Assembly (NCBI GenBank): GCA_030035585.1 | Contig: CM057467.1 | Span: 66,514,941-66,578,940, forward strand | Reading direction: 5' to 3' | DNA: 64,000 nucleotides | From: Dugong dugon | Lineage: Eukaryota; Chordata; Mammalia; Sirenia; Dugongidae | Shown here: positions 1-11,281 of the stretch, piece after piece | Numbering within the stretch: position 1 is the stretch's first letter | How the letters are laid out: the number at the start of each line of letters is the position of its first letter | Translations under genes and position numbers: made by a program | The notes under the pieces: model-generated | Databases searched by the model: none | What the model was told of the DNA's origin: nothing | The model's input: only the letters and a program-made list of their open reading frames with translations

Positions 1-224
1 TTTATGATGCAAATTCAGGAAATAAGTGTTCAGTCCTATTTTGGCATTCTTTAGTTAAAACCTTCTAATTTCTTTGCATGCACTTAGTTAGAATGCACTT
101 AGTTAGAATGAAATCCAAAATAAAATATCTTGACTTACAAATTGCTATGTGATCTAACCCTAATTTATACCACTCTCCTCTGTGTTTACTGATCTTAGAT
201 ATGCTGGCCTCCTTGTTGTTCTTC

Positions 225-490
225 AAAACATTGAATGCTTTAATTCTCTCTTCTTAGAATACTATCCCCAAATATCCACATGGCTTACTTTTCTCTTCTT
301 TCATGTCTTTGCTCAAATGACACTTCCTTAAAGTTCTTCCCTGACCACGTTATTTAAATTGCTTCCTATCTTCCCCCAGTTTCCTTTCATCAGTTTGCAT
401 TGCTTTATTTTTATTCATGAATCCTTGTCTTTTCTGAATTTCTCCTCTCACACATTCATGTACTTCAGAAATCTGTGTCGATCTTCTCTT
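225..490 (+). mobile_element. L2 LINE fragment (3' region)
   Basis: The stretch reads like the 3' part of L2 in sense orientation. It contains the landmark 'ctcaaatgacacttcctt' followed by 'ttccctgaccac', the usual 'TCAGCTCAAATGTCACCTCC...CCTTCCCTGACCACC' block with substitutions. It is old, non-coding and strongly diverged. The first 224 bases show no feature I can name. Confidence 0.7.
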
Positions 491-504
491 CTGTGCCTTG
501 TTTT

Positions 505-1385
505 GAGAGGAGCCCTGAGGATGTGATGGGAAGCAAATCAGGCACAGAACCTGTCCTCAAAGAACTGAGTCTATTGGGGAACACAGAAAAGGGAAGAAGG
601 GATTATGGTTCATTGAGTTGAGTGCTGTGATGAAGGTGGGTATAGGGTGCTATGGAGGCAATAGGGAGCCACATAATCCAGCTGAGATTTCAAAGAAGAT
701 ATCCTAGAGAGTGATAACTACCTGACACCTGAAGGTTAGGTAAAAATCACCTAAGTGATAGAAGTGTGGGCAAAAATTGTCCCAGCAGAGGGAAGAATAT
801 GTTCAAAGATTCAGAGGAGGAAAGAGAGCATTAGCACTTTTGAAGAACTGAAGGACACTCAGTGTGGCCAGAATGTTGTGCTTTCAGAGGGAAGGAAGGA
901 AAGAATGAAAGAAGTTTCAGATGGTTTGAGAAGCAAGCATGAGGAAGACCATTAGGCCATATTAAAGAATTTGACCTTATTGCAATAGCAGTGGAAATCA
1001 TTGAAGGGTTTTAAGCAAGGATGTGACTTGTTAAGATTTGTGTTTTTTAAAAATATCTATTGACTGAAAAGGGTAAGATTGAATGTCGAACAACCAGTTA
1101 AGATCCTGTGCAATAATGCGGGTGAGAAACAATGAAACAGTGAAGGCCGATAACAGTACATGGTGCTAAGAATGGAGGGAAGGGAAGGTGTCTGAGAGAT
1201 GTTGATAAGGGAGCATGTGGTGATTAATTGGAAATGTATGGTGAGTGATTGGCAGGAATTAAACATGGCACTGGCATTTCTGGTTGGAACCATGGGAGTC
1301 ATTTACTGAGGTCCGGAACATGAGATGGTAGGTGAGTTTGGGCAGAAAGATGATCAGTTCTGTTTTAAGATTCATGCAAGACCTG
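505..1385 (-). mobile_element. L2 LINE fragment, antisense
   Basis: This is reverse-complement L2. Landmarks in order are 'gaacctgtcctcaaagaactgag', the 'cagtgtggccagaatg' block, 'ccattaggccatattaaagaa', and 'cattgaagggttttaagca', all from the antisense of the L2 ORF2 C-terminal half and 3' UTR. Small open frames within it (for example 755-955 and 1057-1302) follow no known protein and are taken as chance. Confidence 0.7.
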
Positions 1386-1884
1386 CAAATGGAGATGGAG
1401 TAAGTATCTCCAATTTCCCCCTGCAGTTATAAATCATTGCATTGCTGTTTTATGTTATGATGTAATCTCTTTGTGTCTTTAATAAACCTTCCCCTGTGCT
1501 TAAACTTGTAGCAGTGCATTGAATATTTGCTGATTCCTTATTTGCAGGGATCTCTAGTGAATATTTAGGCTGTCTTGGAATTTAGAACCTTATAATTTAA
1601 ACAGATTCGCATGTATTATACTAACAGAGCACTTAACCTCTCTGGGCTTCAGGGATCTAGTAGAAAATAAAATAAAATTAACTGAACTTAAAGCTAGAAG
1701 AGATGAATGTGGGATGCACTTTAGTCATTAAATCACACTGTAGTTAAGGGTAGTAAGATGTGTACACATAAACTGCAGTGCATTAAAACAGCCTCAGTAT
1801 CATGCAAGTACTTTGAGCTATCATCATATTCAATATTCCACTTCACTTTCTCAGTGAATGCATTCATCCTCATTATAATCTCTA
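1386..1884. other. Unassigned spacer
   Basis: No gene or confident repeat. A short MIR-like phrase, 'cttaacctctctgggcttcag', at about 1633-1653 suggests a heavily eroded MIR in sense orientation. Confidence 0.4.
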
Positions 1885-2095
1885 TCATCATTATAACTGA
1901 CAATTATTGAACAAATACAGCAGGCTTTGTGCATTATCTCAATAAATCATCAAAATTGTCTTATGAGTTAGTTGCTATGTTAAGCCTGTTTTGCAGATGA
2001 GAAGTCTGAACTCTGGGAAGTTTAAGTATATTTTGTAAGGTCAAAAGAATAATAAGTGGTGGCACCTGACCTTAAAACCAGGTTGGTCTATATGA
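1885..2095 (-). mobile_element. MIR SINE, antisense
   Basis: The core 'cctgttttgcagatgagaagtctgaa' followed by a degraded 'ggtcacacagctagtaagtggcagagcc' and 'aaaccaggttggtct' matches the reverse complement of the MIR core and tRNA-like head. It is ancient and non-coding. Confidence 0.75.
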
Positions 2096-2249
2096 TTTTG
2101 TATAAAACTTGTCATAGCCCATGTAAATCTCAATGCAAAGAACATATTGTAGCTAATATTGTACAATGCCTTACTGACTGCATGGTCTTTTTTATATAAA
2201 CTAACTCACTTAATTCCACCTGTTTGGTAGACATGTGTAAATCAGGGAG

Positions 2250-2370
2250 AAAACTGTCTACCTCAGAGGGTTGTTGTGATTAAATGTGTTTCTACATAAA
2301 TATTGTGCTTAAATGTGTTTTCTACATTGCCTGGCATAGTAAGTACTATGGATGTGCTATTTGATATTTT
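2250..2370 (+). mobile_element. MIR SINE fragment (3' half)
   Basis: Contains 'ctacctcagagggttgttgtgat' then 'ttaaatgtgtt' and 'tgcctggcatagtaagta', the 3' half of MIR in sense orientation. A short direct duplication of 'cttaaatgtgttttctac' interrupts it. Confidence 0.75.
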
Positions 2371-2394
2371 TCTTCTTCATCATCATCATCCAAA

Positions 2395-2500
2395 ATTTTC
2401 ATATAAATGAAGGAAGACAAGCAGAGTCACTTGCTCAAGACCACATAGTTAATGATAATGATGGAGCCAGGACGTGAATTTGAGCCTGGGTGATGATAGG
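2395..2500 (-). mobile_element. MIR SINE fragment, antisense
   Basis: Shows 'gagtcacttgctcaagaccac', 'atagttaatgat' and 'gtgaatttgagcctggg', the reverse complement of the MIR head and core. It lies just after a sense MIR piece and is probably an independent insertion. Confidence 0.65.
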
Positions 2501-3089
2501 GTTGAATGATCTTTATAAAGTGTTTCATCTTATAGAATCAGCTTCCTGGTAAATAAATGGTGTATGTTTCACAGCTATCACTAAATGGTAAAATTCCAGT
2601 TTTGTTATTGTTGTTTTGCTTTATTGGTGATCAACACATTAGAATGTTATAAGCTTATGTTCAAATACATTTGAATATGTATCTTTTGTTATGGACTCTA
2701 ACTCAAAAGTCTAGGTAATATGTAACTCACCAAGTGACTTACACACACACACACTTATTAAAAATGTTCATTTATGAGTCCAAAATGTGGTTTACAGTGA
2801 AAGTTCATACAGCCATGAGCTTTGTGGAAAAGGGCAGACATCTGTCTTATACATAATTGGAATTCACAACACAGTATAGTACAGTTGTCAAGCATCTGTT
2901 AAAGGCCAAGAATGTATTAGAGCAAATTAGAAATTATAGACTGTCCCTTTGGATAAAGGAAACCCTCAGTATTATGAATAAAATGAAGCATCTCTAGGAA
3001 ACAACTGTTAGGGAAAGAACAATGGTGGCAGATCACAGATACTGACAGGTCTCTGTGCTTTGGCAATGCTGAATATTTTTTGAGAATAT
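2501..3089. other. Unassigned spacer with short (AC)n
   Basis: No gene or named repeat recognised. A short (AC)6 run lies near 2742-2754. The rest is AT-rich single-copy-looking sequence. Confidence 0.4.
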
Positions 3090-3260
3090 TTTTATTATTC
3101 TGTTATTTGATATGTATTTCTTAGTCAGTGTTCTAGACGATGGAGACAGCATAAAAAAAAAAAAAAAAAAAAACAAACCTCAAAGACCCTGTCTTCATGG
3201 GCTTTACAGCCAAGTGGTAACTAGTGTTTATCAACATCCCTAAAATGGGAATAATACAGT
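3090..3260 (-). mobile_element. L2 3' end, antisense, with internal A-tract
   Basis: The phrase 'gtgttctagacgatggagacagca', followed by a run of more than 20 A and then 'accctgtcttcatgggctttaca', is the antisense L2 3' end ('tgttctaggcgctggggatacagc...ccctgtcttcatggagcttaca'). The homopolymer has expanded at the ancestral 'aacaaaacaaaca' position. Confidence 0.65.
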
Positions 3261-3371
3261 GGACCACATGGAGCTTTTGGATAGAAACTAAGAAAGGGCT
3301 CCATATACACTTGTAATGTGTAAAACAAGTGGAACCTATGTCTTTTTTATCCAAAAGCATAATTCATAACA

Positions 3372-3902
3372 GAAACATTTAATAAATTGGACTTGAACAA
3401 AAGTAAAAACTTTTACTCTGTGAAAAACCCTGTTAAGAGGATGAAAAGGTTTGCAAACCATATATCCAACATAAGCATAGTATCTAGAATATATTAAAAA
3501 CTCTCAAAACTCAGCAGTAAAAAAAACCTTCCAAATAATTCAACTAGAAAATGGGCAAAATACATGAAGAAATACTGTACCAAAGAGGATATAAGCACAC
3601 AAAAAATATTCATTATCAATAGCCTTAAGGAAATGAAAAGAAAATCACAATGAGATATTACTACACATCTCAGAGTGGTTAAAATAAAAAAATAGCAACA
3701 CCACCAAATGCTGATGAAGCTGCAGAAAAACTATATCTGATGGAAATACACATTGCTGATGAGAAAGTAAAATGGTACAGTAACTCTGGAAAAAATTAAT
3801 CAGTTTCTTTAAAAAATATTGCAACTGTCATACTACTCAGCAGTTGTGAGAAATGAAAACTGATGTTCACACAAAAACTTGTCCAGGAATGTTTATAGCA
3901 CC
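3372..3902 (+). mobile_element. L1M LINE fragment, ORF2 C-terminal part (first piece)
   Basis: Degenerate L1 ORF2 sequence: 'aataaattggacttgaacaaaa', 'actcagcagtaa', 'gaaaatgggcaaaatacatgaa' and 'tatagca' follow the order of a mammalian L1 ORF2 3' half. Stops are frequent. Continuity with 4421-4720 and 12313-12543 shows that this is one old L1M copy later split by an LTR and by L1-A. Confidence 0.8.
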
Positions 3903-4420
3903 TATCTTATTTATCCAGTGCTGCTATAACAGAAATACCACAACTGGATGGTTTTAACAAAGAGAAATGTATTCTCTCACAGTCTAGGAGGTTAGAAGTC
4001 CAAATTCAGGGTGCCAGCTCCAGAGGAAGGCTTCCTTTTTCCGTTGGATCTGGCAGAAGGTCCTTGTCATCAATCTTCCCCTGCTCTAGAAGCTTCTCAG
4101 CACAGAGACCCCATGTCCAAAGGACGCACTCCTGGCTATACTTTCTTGGTGGTAGGAGGTCTCCCTGTCTCTCCACTCACTTCTCTTTTTTATATCTCAA
4201 AAGAGATTGACTTAAGACACAACTTAATCTTGTAGATTAAGTTCTGCATCATTAAAATAACTGCCTCTATTCCCACCTCATTAACATCATAGAGGTAGGA
4301 TTTGCAGCACATAGGAAAATCACATCAGATGACAAAATGATGGACAATCACACAGTACTGGGAATCATGGACTAGCCAAGTTGACACACATTTTGGGGGA
4401 ACACAATTCAATCCATAACA
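3903..4420 (-). mobile_element. MaLR/ERVL-like solo LTR
   Basis: On the minus strand the element begins TGTTATGGATTGAATTGTG and ends with a degraded ...AAGATA where TG...CA ends are expected. The 'ctgctataacagaaatacca' and 'ctcacagtctaggaggttag' blocks match the MLT1/MaLR LTR pattern in antisense. It interrupts the L1M exactly between 'tttatagca' and 'gcagctgtattc'. The 5-bp flanks GCACC and GCAGC look like a decayed target-site duplication, as expected of LTR integration. It has no internal retroviral genes. Confidence 0.7.
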
Positions 4421-4720
4421 GCAGCTGTATTCAAAATGGCAGAAAACTAAAAACAACTCAGATGTCCTTCAATCAGCGAATGGTTAAACACACTGTGGTA
4501 TATCTATAATTTGAAATACTACTCAGCAATTAAAAGGAGCAAACTATTGACAGGCATCACCTGCATAAACACACAGAAAGATATGTATTAGTGAAAATAG
4601 CCTATCCCAAAATGTTATGTACTATATGATCCCATTTATATAACATACTTGAAATGATAAATTATAGAAATGAAGAACACATTAATGAATTCTAGTGGTT
4701 AAGAAGGGAGTAGAGGCAGG
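4421..4720 (+). mobile_element. L1M LINE fragment (second piece)
   Basis: Resumes the L1M of 3372-3902 with 'gcagctgtattcaaaatgg', 'cagatgtccttcaatcag', 'gtggtatatc' and 'actcagcaattaaaa', which is the extreme C-terminal coding part and the start of the 3' UTR. The last 20 bases (4701-4720) are one copy of the target-site duplication of L1-A. Confidence 0.85.
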
Positions 4721-6042
4721 CGTGGTCAACATGGCAGAGTAGTTAGATGCTTCCTATATCCCTCTTACAACAAAAACCTGGAAAAAAACAAGTGATATGA
4801 TTCTATGTGAATATCTGGCAGCCCTGAACAAGGCAAGCTTAAGAAATCCATCTGAGTGATATGGGAGAGGGAGACTGTTGGGAAGAGGTGAGGAGGGCTA
4901 GAGCCGTGGTGGCGAAATTACAACGCCACAGCCACGTGGGTCCGCGATGTAGCAGGCAAACAGCTGTACTGTGTGCGCTCTTGGGAAGCAGTTGCCACAT
5001 TGAGAGAGACCTGGCAGCAGAGATTCTGCTTGGACACTTCGAACCAGTGAAGAGCAACTCCCAGGAGGCTAGGATAAGTATATGTGAGCACCCTTTCGTG
5101 GGGATTTAAAAAAAAAAAAAGGCCCATTTGGGAAAAACCTCTCTCCCTTTTACCTCCTCCCTCCACGCTCTGCACTGGGAGTCTGCTGGGCCGGAAGTAG
5201 ATCCCAAAAGGCACCCTGACCCATTCTCCTTGCCTTGGAGAGGGAACAAATAAGCGGCTGGCTCCCCTAGACCAGGAAGACAGGGTTGGCACAGCTCCTT
5301 TGCTGGGCACAGGTATCAGGGGTCCGCAGACTCTGAGTGCCTTATGCCTCTGTATAGACTTGTGGGGACCCATCTCAACAGCGTTAGTCCTCACTGCCAC
5401 AGTACAACAGGGCAAGCATCTGAAGTTTAACTTCAACCTCTTCAGCTGTGAACTGGCAGATTTGTGACCCTCGAAACAGCCCTGCCCCTTAAGTAGTCAC
5501 TTTTATCAATCTGTAGCAGGGTCTTGAGGACTGGTGGTAGCTCCTGAAGTGCCTAGTCACCTGCTACAGGAGTTCAAGGAAAAGTGGTGCCCTCGAGGCT
5601 TTTCAGCAACATAGTGGGGTGCTCTTAGCCTGGCTGCAAAACTCACCTACCTACTTGCCCCAGCTTATCTTTCACACTCTCAGGGGCAGTCATCAGCCCC
5701 CTGCCTGGCTCAGCATGTGATCTCCTACCACAGCCAGAGTCCAGTGCCTGCACCAATCACCCATGCCTCTCTAGGACTGGGGGTTGAGAGCCTGCATCAC
5801 ACACTTGGTGACCGACTGCCTGAACACCCGAGCTGAACCCATATAGGAAAATTTAACGGACTTTTGTGTGCACATACTTAGTTACAGAACTAACTACCTG
5901 GTGACAGGAAGTTAGAGATACAAAGGTGTCAAAAATCAAACTAGTGCGCATGAGCAGCCTATTGGGGCATATCAAAACAAAATAAAATAAGAAGCTAGGT
6001 CTCACTAAGCAAACACAAAACAAAATTATAATAAATTATTGA
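4721..6042 (+). promoter_or_regulatory. L1-A 5' UTR / internal promoter region
   Basis: About 1.3 kb before ORF1, homologous to the 5' ends of L1-B and L1-C. The first bases (cgtggtcaacATGGCAGAG) recall the YY1-type AAGATGGC box at the start of many mammalian L1s, here degraded. A single copy of the 'ttgggaaaaacctctctccc' pyrimidine-rich unit lies at about 5127-5180; L1-B has three. In L1 this segment drives RNA polymerase II transcription from +1. Activity in this copy is not shown. Confidence 0.8.
4918..5436 (-). other. Antisense open frame in L1-A 5' UTR (ORF0-like candidate)
   Basis: The minus strand is open for 172 codons, starting from a TTG at 5436. An in-frame ATG at 5373-5371 gives 151 codons. 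The frame matches the one in L1-B (41729-42292) residue by residue: shared blocks include ALRVCGPLI, SKGAV, SWSRGAS, LFVPSP, GEWVR, FFFLNPH and VSKQNLCC. It reads outward, toward the element's 5' end, as the antisense ORF0 of primate L1 does. No known domain is recognised. The GC-rich composition makes a chance open frame possible. Confidence 0.4.
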
Positions 6043-7052
6043 CGGCTCGGAGACAACAGTCAATATCAAGTCACATAAATAAGCAGTCCATGATGGCTTC
6101 AGCAAGCTCCCAAAATAATAAATAATAAATTCTCTGGAGGAAGAGAACTTCTTGGAATTACCAGAGGCAGAATACAAAAGATTAATATACCGAGCTCTTC
6201 TAGAAATAAGAAAGGAAATTTGACAGAATGCAGGAACAGCCAGGCAACATACAGACACAGTAGTAGCGGAACTTAAAAAAGTTATTCAAGAACATAATGC
6301 CAAATTTAATAGGCTGCAAGAATCCATAGAGAGACAGCAATCAGAAATCCAGAAGATTAACAATAAAATTTCAAAATTAGACAACTCAATAGAAAGTCAT
6401 AGGAGCAGAAATGAGGCAGTAGAAGTTAGAATTAGTGACATTGAAGGTAAAGCTCTTGACGCCAACTTATTTGAGGAAAAATCAGATAAAAGAGTTTAAA
6501 AAAATGAAGAAACTCTTAAGAGTCATGTGGGACTTTATCAAGAGAAATAATCTATCAGTGATTGGAGTACCAGAACAGGGGGGATAACAGAAAATACAGA
6601 GAAAATTGCTGAAGATTTGTTGACAGAAAACTTCCCTGATATCATGAAAGATGAAAAGATATCTATCCAAGATGCTCATCGAACCCCACATAAGCTAGAT
6701 CCCAAAAGAAAATCACCAAGACATACTATAATCAAGCCAAAACCAAAGATAAAGAGAGAATTTTAAGAGCAGCTAGGGATAAAAGAAAAGTCATCTACAA
6801 AGCAGAATCAATTAGAATAAGCTCGGACTACTCAGCAGAAACCATGCAGGCTAGAAGGCAATGGGATAACATATTTAAAGCCTTGAAGGAAAATAACTGT
6901 CAACCAAGAGTTATATATCCAGCAAAACTGTCTCTAAAATATGATGGTGAAATTAGGGCATTTCCGATAAACAGAAGTTCAGGGAATTTGCAAAAACCAA
7001 ACCAAAATTACAAGAAATACTAAAGGGAGTCCTACAGTTAGATAATCAGTAA
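6043..7052 (+). pseudogene. L1-A ORF1 (RNA-binding protein) remnant
   Basis: ORF1 of L1 encodes a trimeric RNA-binding chaperone with an N-terminal coiled coil, an RRM and a C-terminal domain. By alignment with L1-C the start codon should be at 6043-6045, where the sequence reads ACG instead of ATG. A double stop (TAATAA) falls about 25 codons in. More stops and frameshifts follow, including 'agagtttaaaaaaatg' near 6495. Readable pieces include the coiled-coil core around 'aatccatagagagacagcaatcag' and the C-terminal 'ccagcaaaactgtctctaaaatatgatgg' region. The ancestral stop TAA is at 7050-7052. Confidence 0.85.
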
Positions 7053-7506
7053 CACCAGCTAACAACGCAAGACTAGAACACAGCACAGAGCAAACAGATA
7101 TTGACTCAAATACAGAATTGAAATTACATCAAAGCTAAAACATTGAAAATAGGGAAACAGATATCAATATGGTAAAAAAAAAAAAAAAGATAATATTAAA
7201 ACAAAAAAAGAGGGACTTAAAAAATAGAGACATTTATTTTCTATATGGATGGGAAGTTAAGAACGTATAAAGTAATAAAAGACTGGTATAAACTTAGAAA
7301 AATAGGGGTAAATACTAAGGTAACCACAAAGTAATCTAACAACCCTACAAATCAAAATTAAAAAGTAGAAAAACATAAATACCCAGCAAACACAAAATCT
7401 ACAACATAGAAAAAGATGAAAAACTAATACATAAAGAAAAATGACTCAGGACAGAAAATTAAGGAGACAAAGAAACTGTGAACAAGACACAAAAAGAGAT
7501 ATCAGG
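7053..7506 (+). other. L1-A inter-ORF spacer
   Basis: A-rich spacer between ORF1 and ORF2, with homologues in L1-B and L1-C. An ATG at 7441 is in frame with ORF2 and would add 22 codons. The ATG at 7507 (MTALNS...) is preferred as the ORF2 start because it is shared with B and C. Confidence 0.7.
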
Positions 7507-10500
7507 ATGACAGCGCTAAACTCATACCTATCAGTAATTACGCTGAATGTAAATGGACTTAATGCACCAATAAAGAGAGGGAGAGTGGCAGATTGGATAA
7601 AAAAGCACGATCCATCTATATGCTGCCTACAAGAGACGCACCTTAGACTTAAAGACACAAACAGGCTAAAACTCAAAGGATGGGAAAAAATATATCAGGC
7701 AAACAACACTCAGAAAAGAGCAGGAATGGCAATATTAATCTCAGACAAAATAGACTTTAAAGTAAAATCCACCACAAAGGGTAAGGAAGGACACTATATA
7801 ATGATTAAAGGGTCAGTACACCAGGAGGACATGACTATAAAAAAATATTTATGCACCCAACAACAGGGCTCCAAAATACATAAAACAAACTCTAACAGCT
7901 GTGAAGAAAGAGATAGACAGCTTCACAATAGTAGTAGGAGACTTCAGTACGCCACTTTCAGTGAAGGACAAAACATCCAGAAAGAAGCTCAACAAAGACA
8001 CAGAAGAGCTAAATGCTACAATCAACCAACCTGATCTCATAGACATATACCGAGCTCTACACCCAACAGCAGCCAAGTATACTTTCTTTTCCAACGCACA
8101 TGGAACATACTCCAGAATAGACCACATATTAGGCCATAAAGCAAGCCTTAACAAAATCCAAAACATCAAAATACTACAAAGCATCTTTTCTGACCATAAA
8201 GCCATAAAAGTGGAAATCAACAACACAAAAAGCAAGGAAAAAAAAAAAAAAATGAAACACGTGGAAACTGAACAACACCTTGCTCAAAAACTACTGGGTT
8301 ACAGAAGAAATTAAGGATGGAATAAAGAAATTCATAGAATCAAATGAGAATAAAAACACATCTTACCAGAACCTTTGGGACACAGCAAAAGCTGTGCTCA
8401 GAAGTCAGTTTAGAGCAATAAATGCACACATCCAAAACCAAGAAAGGCTCATAATCAAAGCATTAACCCTACAACTGGAACAAGTACAAAGAAAGCAGCA
8501 AAAGAAGCCTACAGGTGCCAGAAGGAAGGAAATAATAAGAATTAGAGCAGAATTAAATGAAGTAGAGAATAGAAAAACAATTGAAAGAGTTAACAAGTCC
8601 AAAAGCTGGTTCTTTGAAAAGATCAACAAAATTGATAAACCATTGGCCAAACTGACACAAGAAAAACTGGAGAGGAAGCAGATAACCCACATAAGAAATG
8701 AGATGGGTGACATCACAACAGACCCAACTGAAATTAAAAGAATCATAACAGAATACTCTGAAAAATTATACTCTGACAAATTTGAAAACCTAGAGGAAAT
8801 GGACAAATTTCTAGAAAGTCACTATCTACCTAAATTAACACAAGCAGAGGTAGATCAACTAAATAAACGCATAACAAAAGAAGAGACTGAAAAGGTTATT
8901 AAAAAACTGCCAACAAAAAAAAGCCCTGGCCCGGATGGCTTCACTGCAGAATTCTACCAATCTTTCAGAGAAGAGATAACACCACTACTACTAAAGGTAT
9001 TTCAGAGCATAGAAATGGATGGAATACTCCCAATCTCATTCTATGAAGCCAGCATAACCCTGATACCAAAACCAGGTAAAGACACCACAAAAAAAAAAAA
9101 AAATTACAGACCGATATCCCTCGTGAACGTTGATGCAAAAATCCTCAACAAAATTTTAGCCAATAAAATTCAGCAGATTATTAAAAAAATAATTCACCAT
9201 GACCAAGAGGGATTTTTACCTGGTATGCAGGGATGGTTCGACATTAGAAAAACAATCAACGTAATCCATCACGTAAATAAAACAAAAGACAAGAACCACA
9301 TGATCTTATCAATCGATGCAGAAAACGCATTCAACAAAGTCCAACACCCATTCATGACAAAAACTCTCAAAAAAACTAGGAATAGAAGGGAAATTCCTCA
9401 GTAAAATTGAGGGCATTTATACAAAACCAATAGCCAACATCATCCTGAATGGAGAGACTTTGAAAGCATTCCCCTTGAGAACAGGAACCAGACAAGGATG
9501 CCCTTTATCACCACTGTTATTCAACATTGTGCTGGAGGTCCTAGCCAGAGCAGTTAGGCTAGAAAAAGAAATAAAGGGCATCCAAATAGGTAGGGAAGAA
9601 GTCAAAGTATCTCTATTCGCAGATGATATGATCTTATACACAGAAAACCCCAAGGAATCCACCAGAAAACTACTGGAACTAATAGAAGATTTCAGCAAAG
9701 TTTCAGGATACAAGATAAACATATAACAATCAACTGGATTCCTTTACACCAACCAAGAGAACCTTGAAGAGGAAATCATCAAATCAGTACCATTTACAAT
9801 AGCCCCCAAGAAGATCAAATACTTAGGAATAAATCTAACCAGAGATGTAAAAGATCTTTACAGAGAAAACTACAAGACACTATTGCAAGAAACTAAAAGA
9901 GACCTGCATAAGTGGAAAAATATACCTTGCTCATGAATAAATAGGTAGACTCAACATAGTGAAAATGTCAATTCTACCCAAAGCAATCTACAGCTGCAAT
10001 GCAATCCCGTTCCAAATTCCAGCAGCAATTTTAATGAGATGGAGAAACAAATCACCAACTTCATATGGAAAGGGAAGAGGCCCCGAATAAATAAAGCACT
10101 ACTCAAGAAGAAGAACCAAGTGGGAGGCCTTATACTACCTGACTTTAGGACCTATTACATTGCCACGGTAGGCAAGACAACCTAGTACTGGAACAACAGA
10201 TACATAGACCAATGGAACAGAGTTGAGAATCCAGATATAAGCTCATCCACCTATGAGCAGCTAATATTTGACAAAGGCCCAAAGTCCATTAATTGGGGAA
10301 AAGACAGTCTCTTTAACAAATGGTGCTGGCATAATTGGATATCTATATGCAAAAAACTGAAACAAGACCCATATCTCACACCACGTACAAAAACTAACTC
10401 AAATTAGATCAAAGACTTAAATATAAAATCAAAAACAAGATCATGAAAGAAAAAATAGGGACAACACTAGGAGCCCTAATACATGGCATAAACACAATAT

Positions 10501-11281
10501 GAACCATAAGTAACAATGCACCAGCACCAGAAGAGAGACTAGATAAACGGGAGCTCCTAAAAATCAAACACTTATGCTCATCCAGAGACTTCACCAAAAC
10601 AGTAAAAAGGCAATCTACAGAGTGGAAAAAAATTTTTGGCTATGACAAATCCGATCAGCGTTTAATGTCTAAAATCTACAAGATACTACAAAACCTCAAC
10701 AGCAAAAAGACAACCCAATTAAAAAATGGGCAAAGGATATGCACAGGCACTTCACCAAAGAAGATATTCAGGCAGCTAACAGACACATGAAGAAATGCTC
10801 ACGATCATTAGCCATTAGAGAAATGCAGATCAAAACTACAATGAGATATCATCTCACCCCAACAAGGCTAGCATTAATCTAAAAAACACAAAATAACAAA
10901 TGCTGGAGAGGTTGTGGAGAGACTGGAACAGTTGTGCACTGTTGGTGGGAATGTAAAATGGTACAACCACTTTGGAAATTGATTTGGCGCTTCCTTAAAA
11001 AACTAGAAATAGAAGTACCATACGATCCAGCTATCCTGCTCCTCAGTATATATTCTGGAGAAACAAGAGCCGTCACACGAATAGATATATGCACGCCCAT
11101 GTTCATCGCAGCACTGTTCACAATAGCCAAAAGATGGAAGCAACCTAAGTGCCCATCGATGGACGAATGGATAAACAAAGCATGGTATATCCCGATAAAG
11201 AACAATGATGAAGCTGTGAAACATCGTATAACTTGGTGGAAGCTAGAACTTATTATGCTGAGTGAATTTAGTCAGTCATAG
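7507..11281 (+). pseudogene. L1-A ORF2 (endonuclease / reverse transcriptase) remnant
   Basis: ORF2 performs target-primed reverse transcription. The N-terminal APE-like endonuclease shows LNVNGLNAPIK and the catalytic QETHL motif. After a frameshift near 7840 it shows VVGDFSTP (the usual GDFN has N to S), SRIDHILGH and FSDH. A 374-codon uninterrupted piece (8280-9404) covers the linker, [12 protein letters not shown] and the first reverse-transcriptase aspartate ([10 protein letters not shown]). Frame 9460-9726 carries [14 protein letters not shown] and the intact catalytic FADD. It then stops at TAA 9724-9726. A later piece (10934-11281) holds part of the C-terminal Cys/His motif (CWRGCGETG...HCWWEC). 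At least four frameshifts or stops make it non-functional. Confidence 0.93.

Noticed and set aside
4839-5109. Opposed 72- and 82-codon frames in the L1-A 5' end
   Set aside because: Neither is shared with L1-B or L1-C in the way the 4918-5436 frame is.
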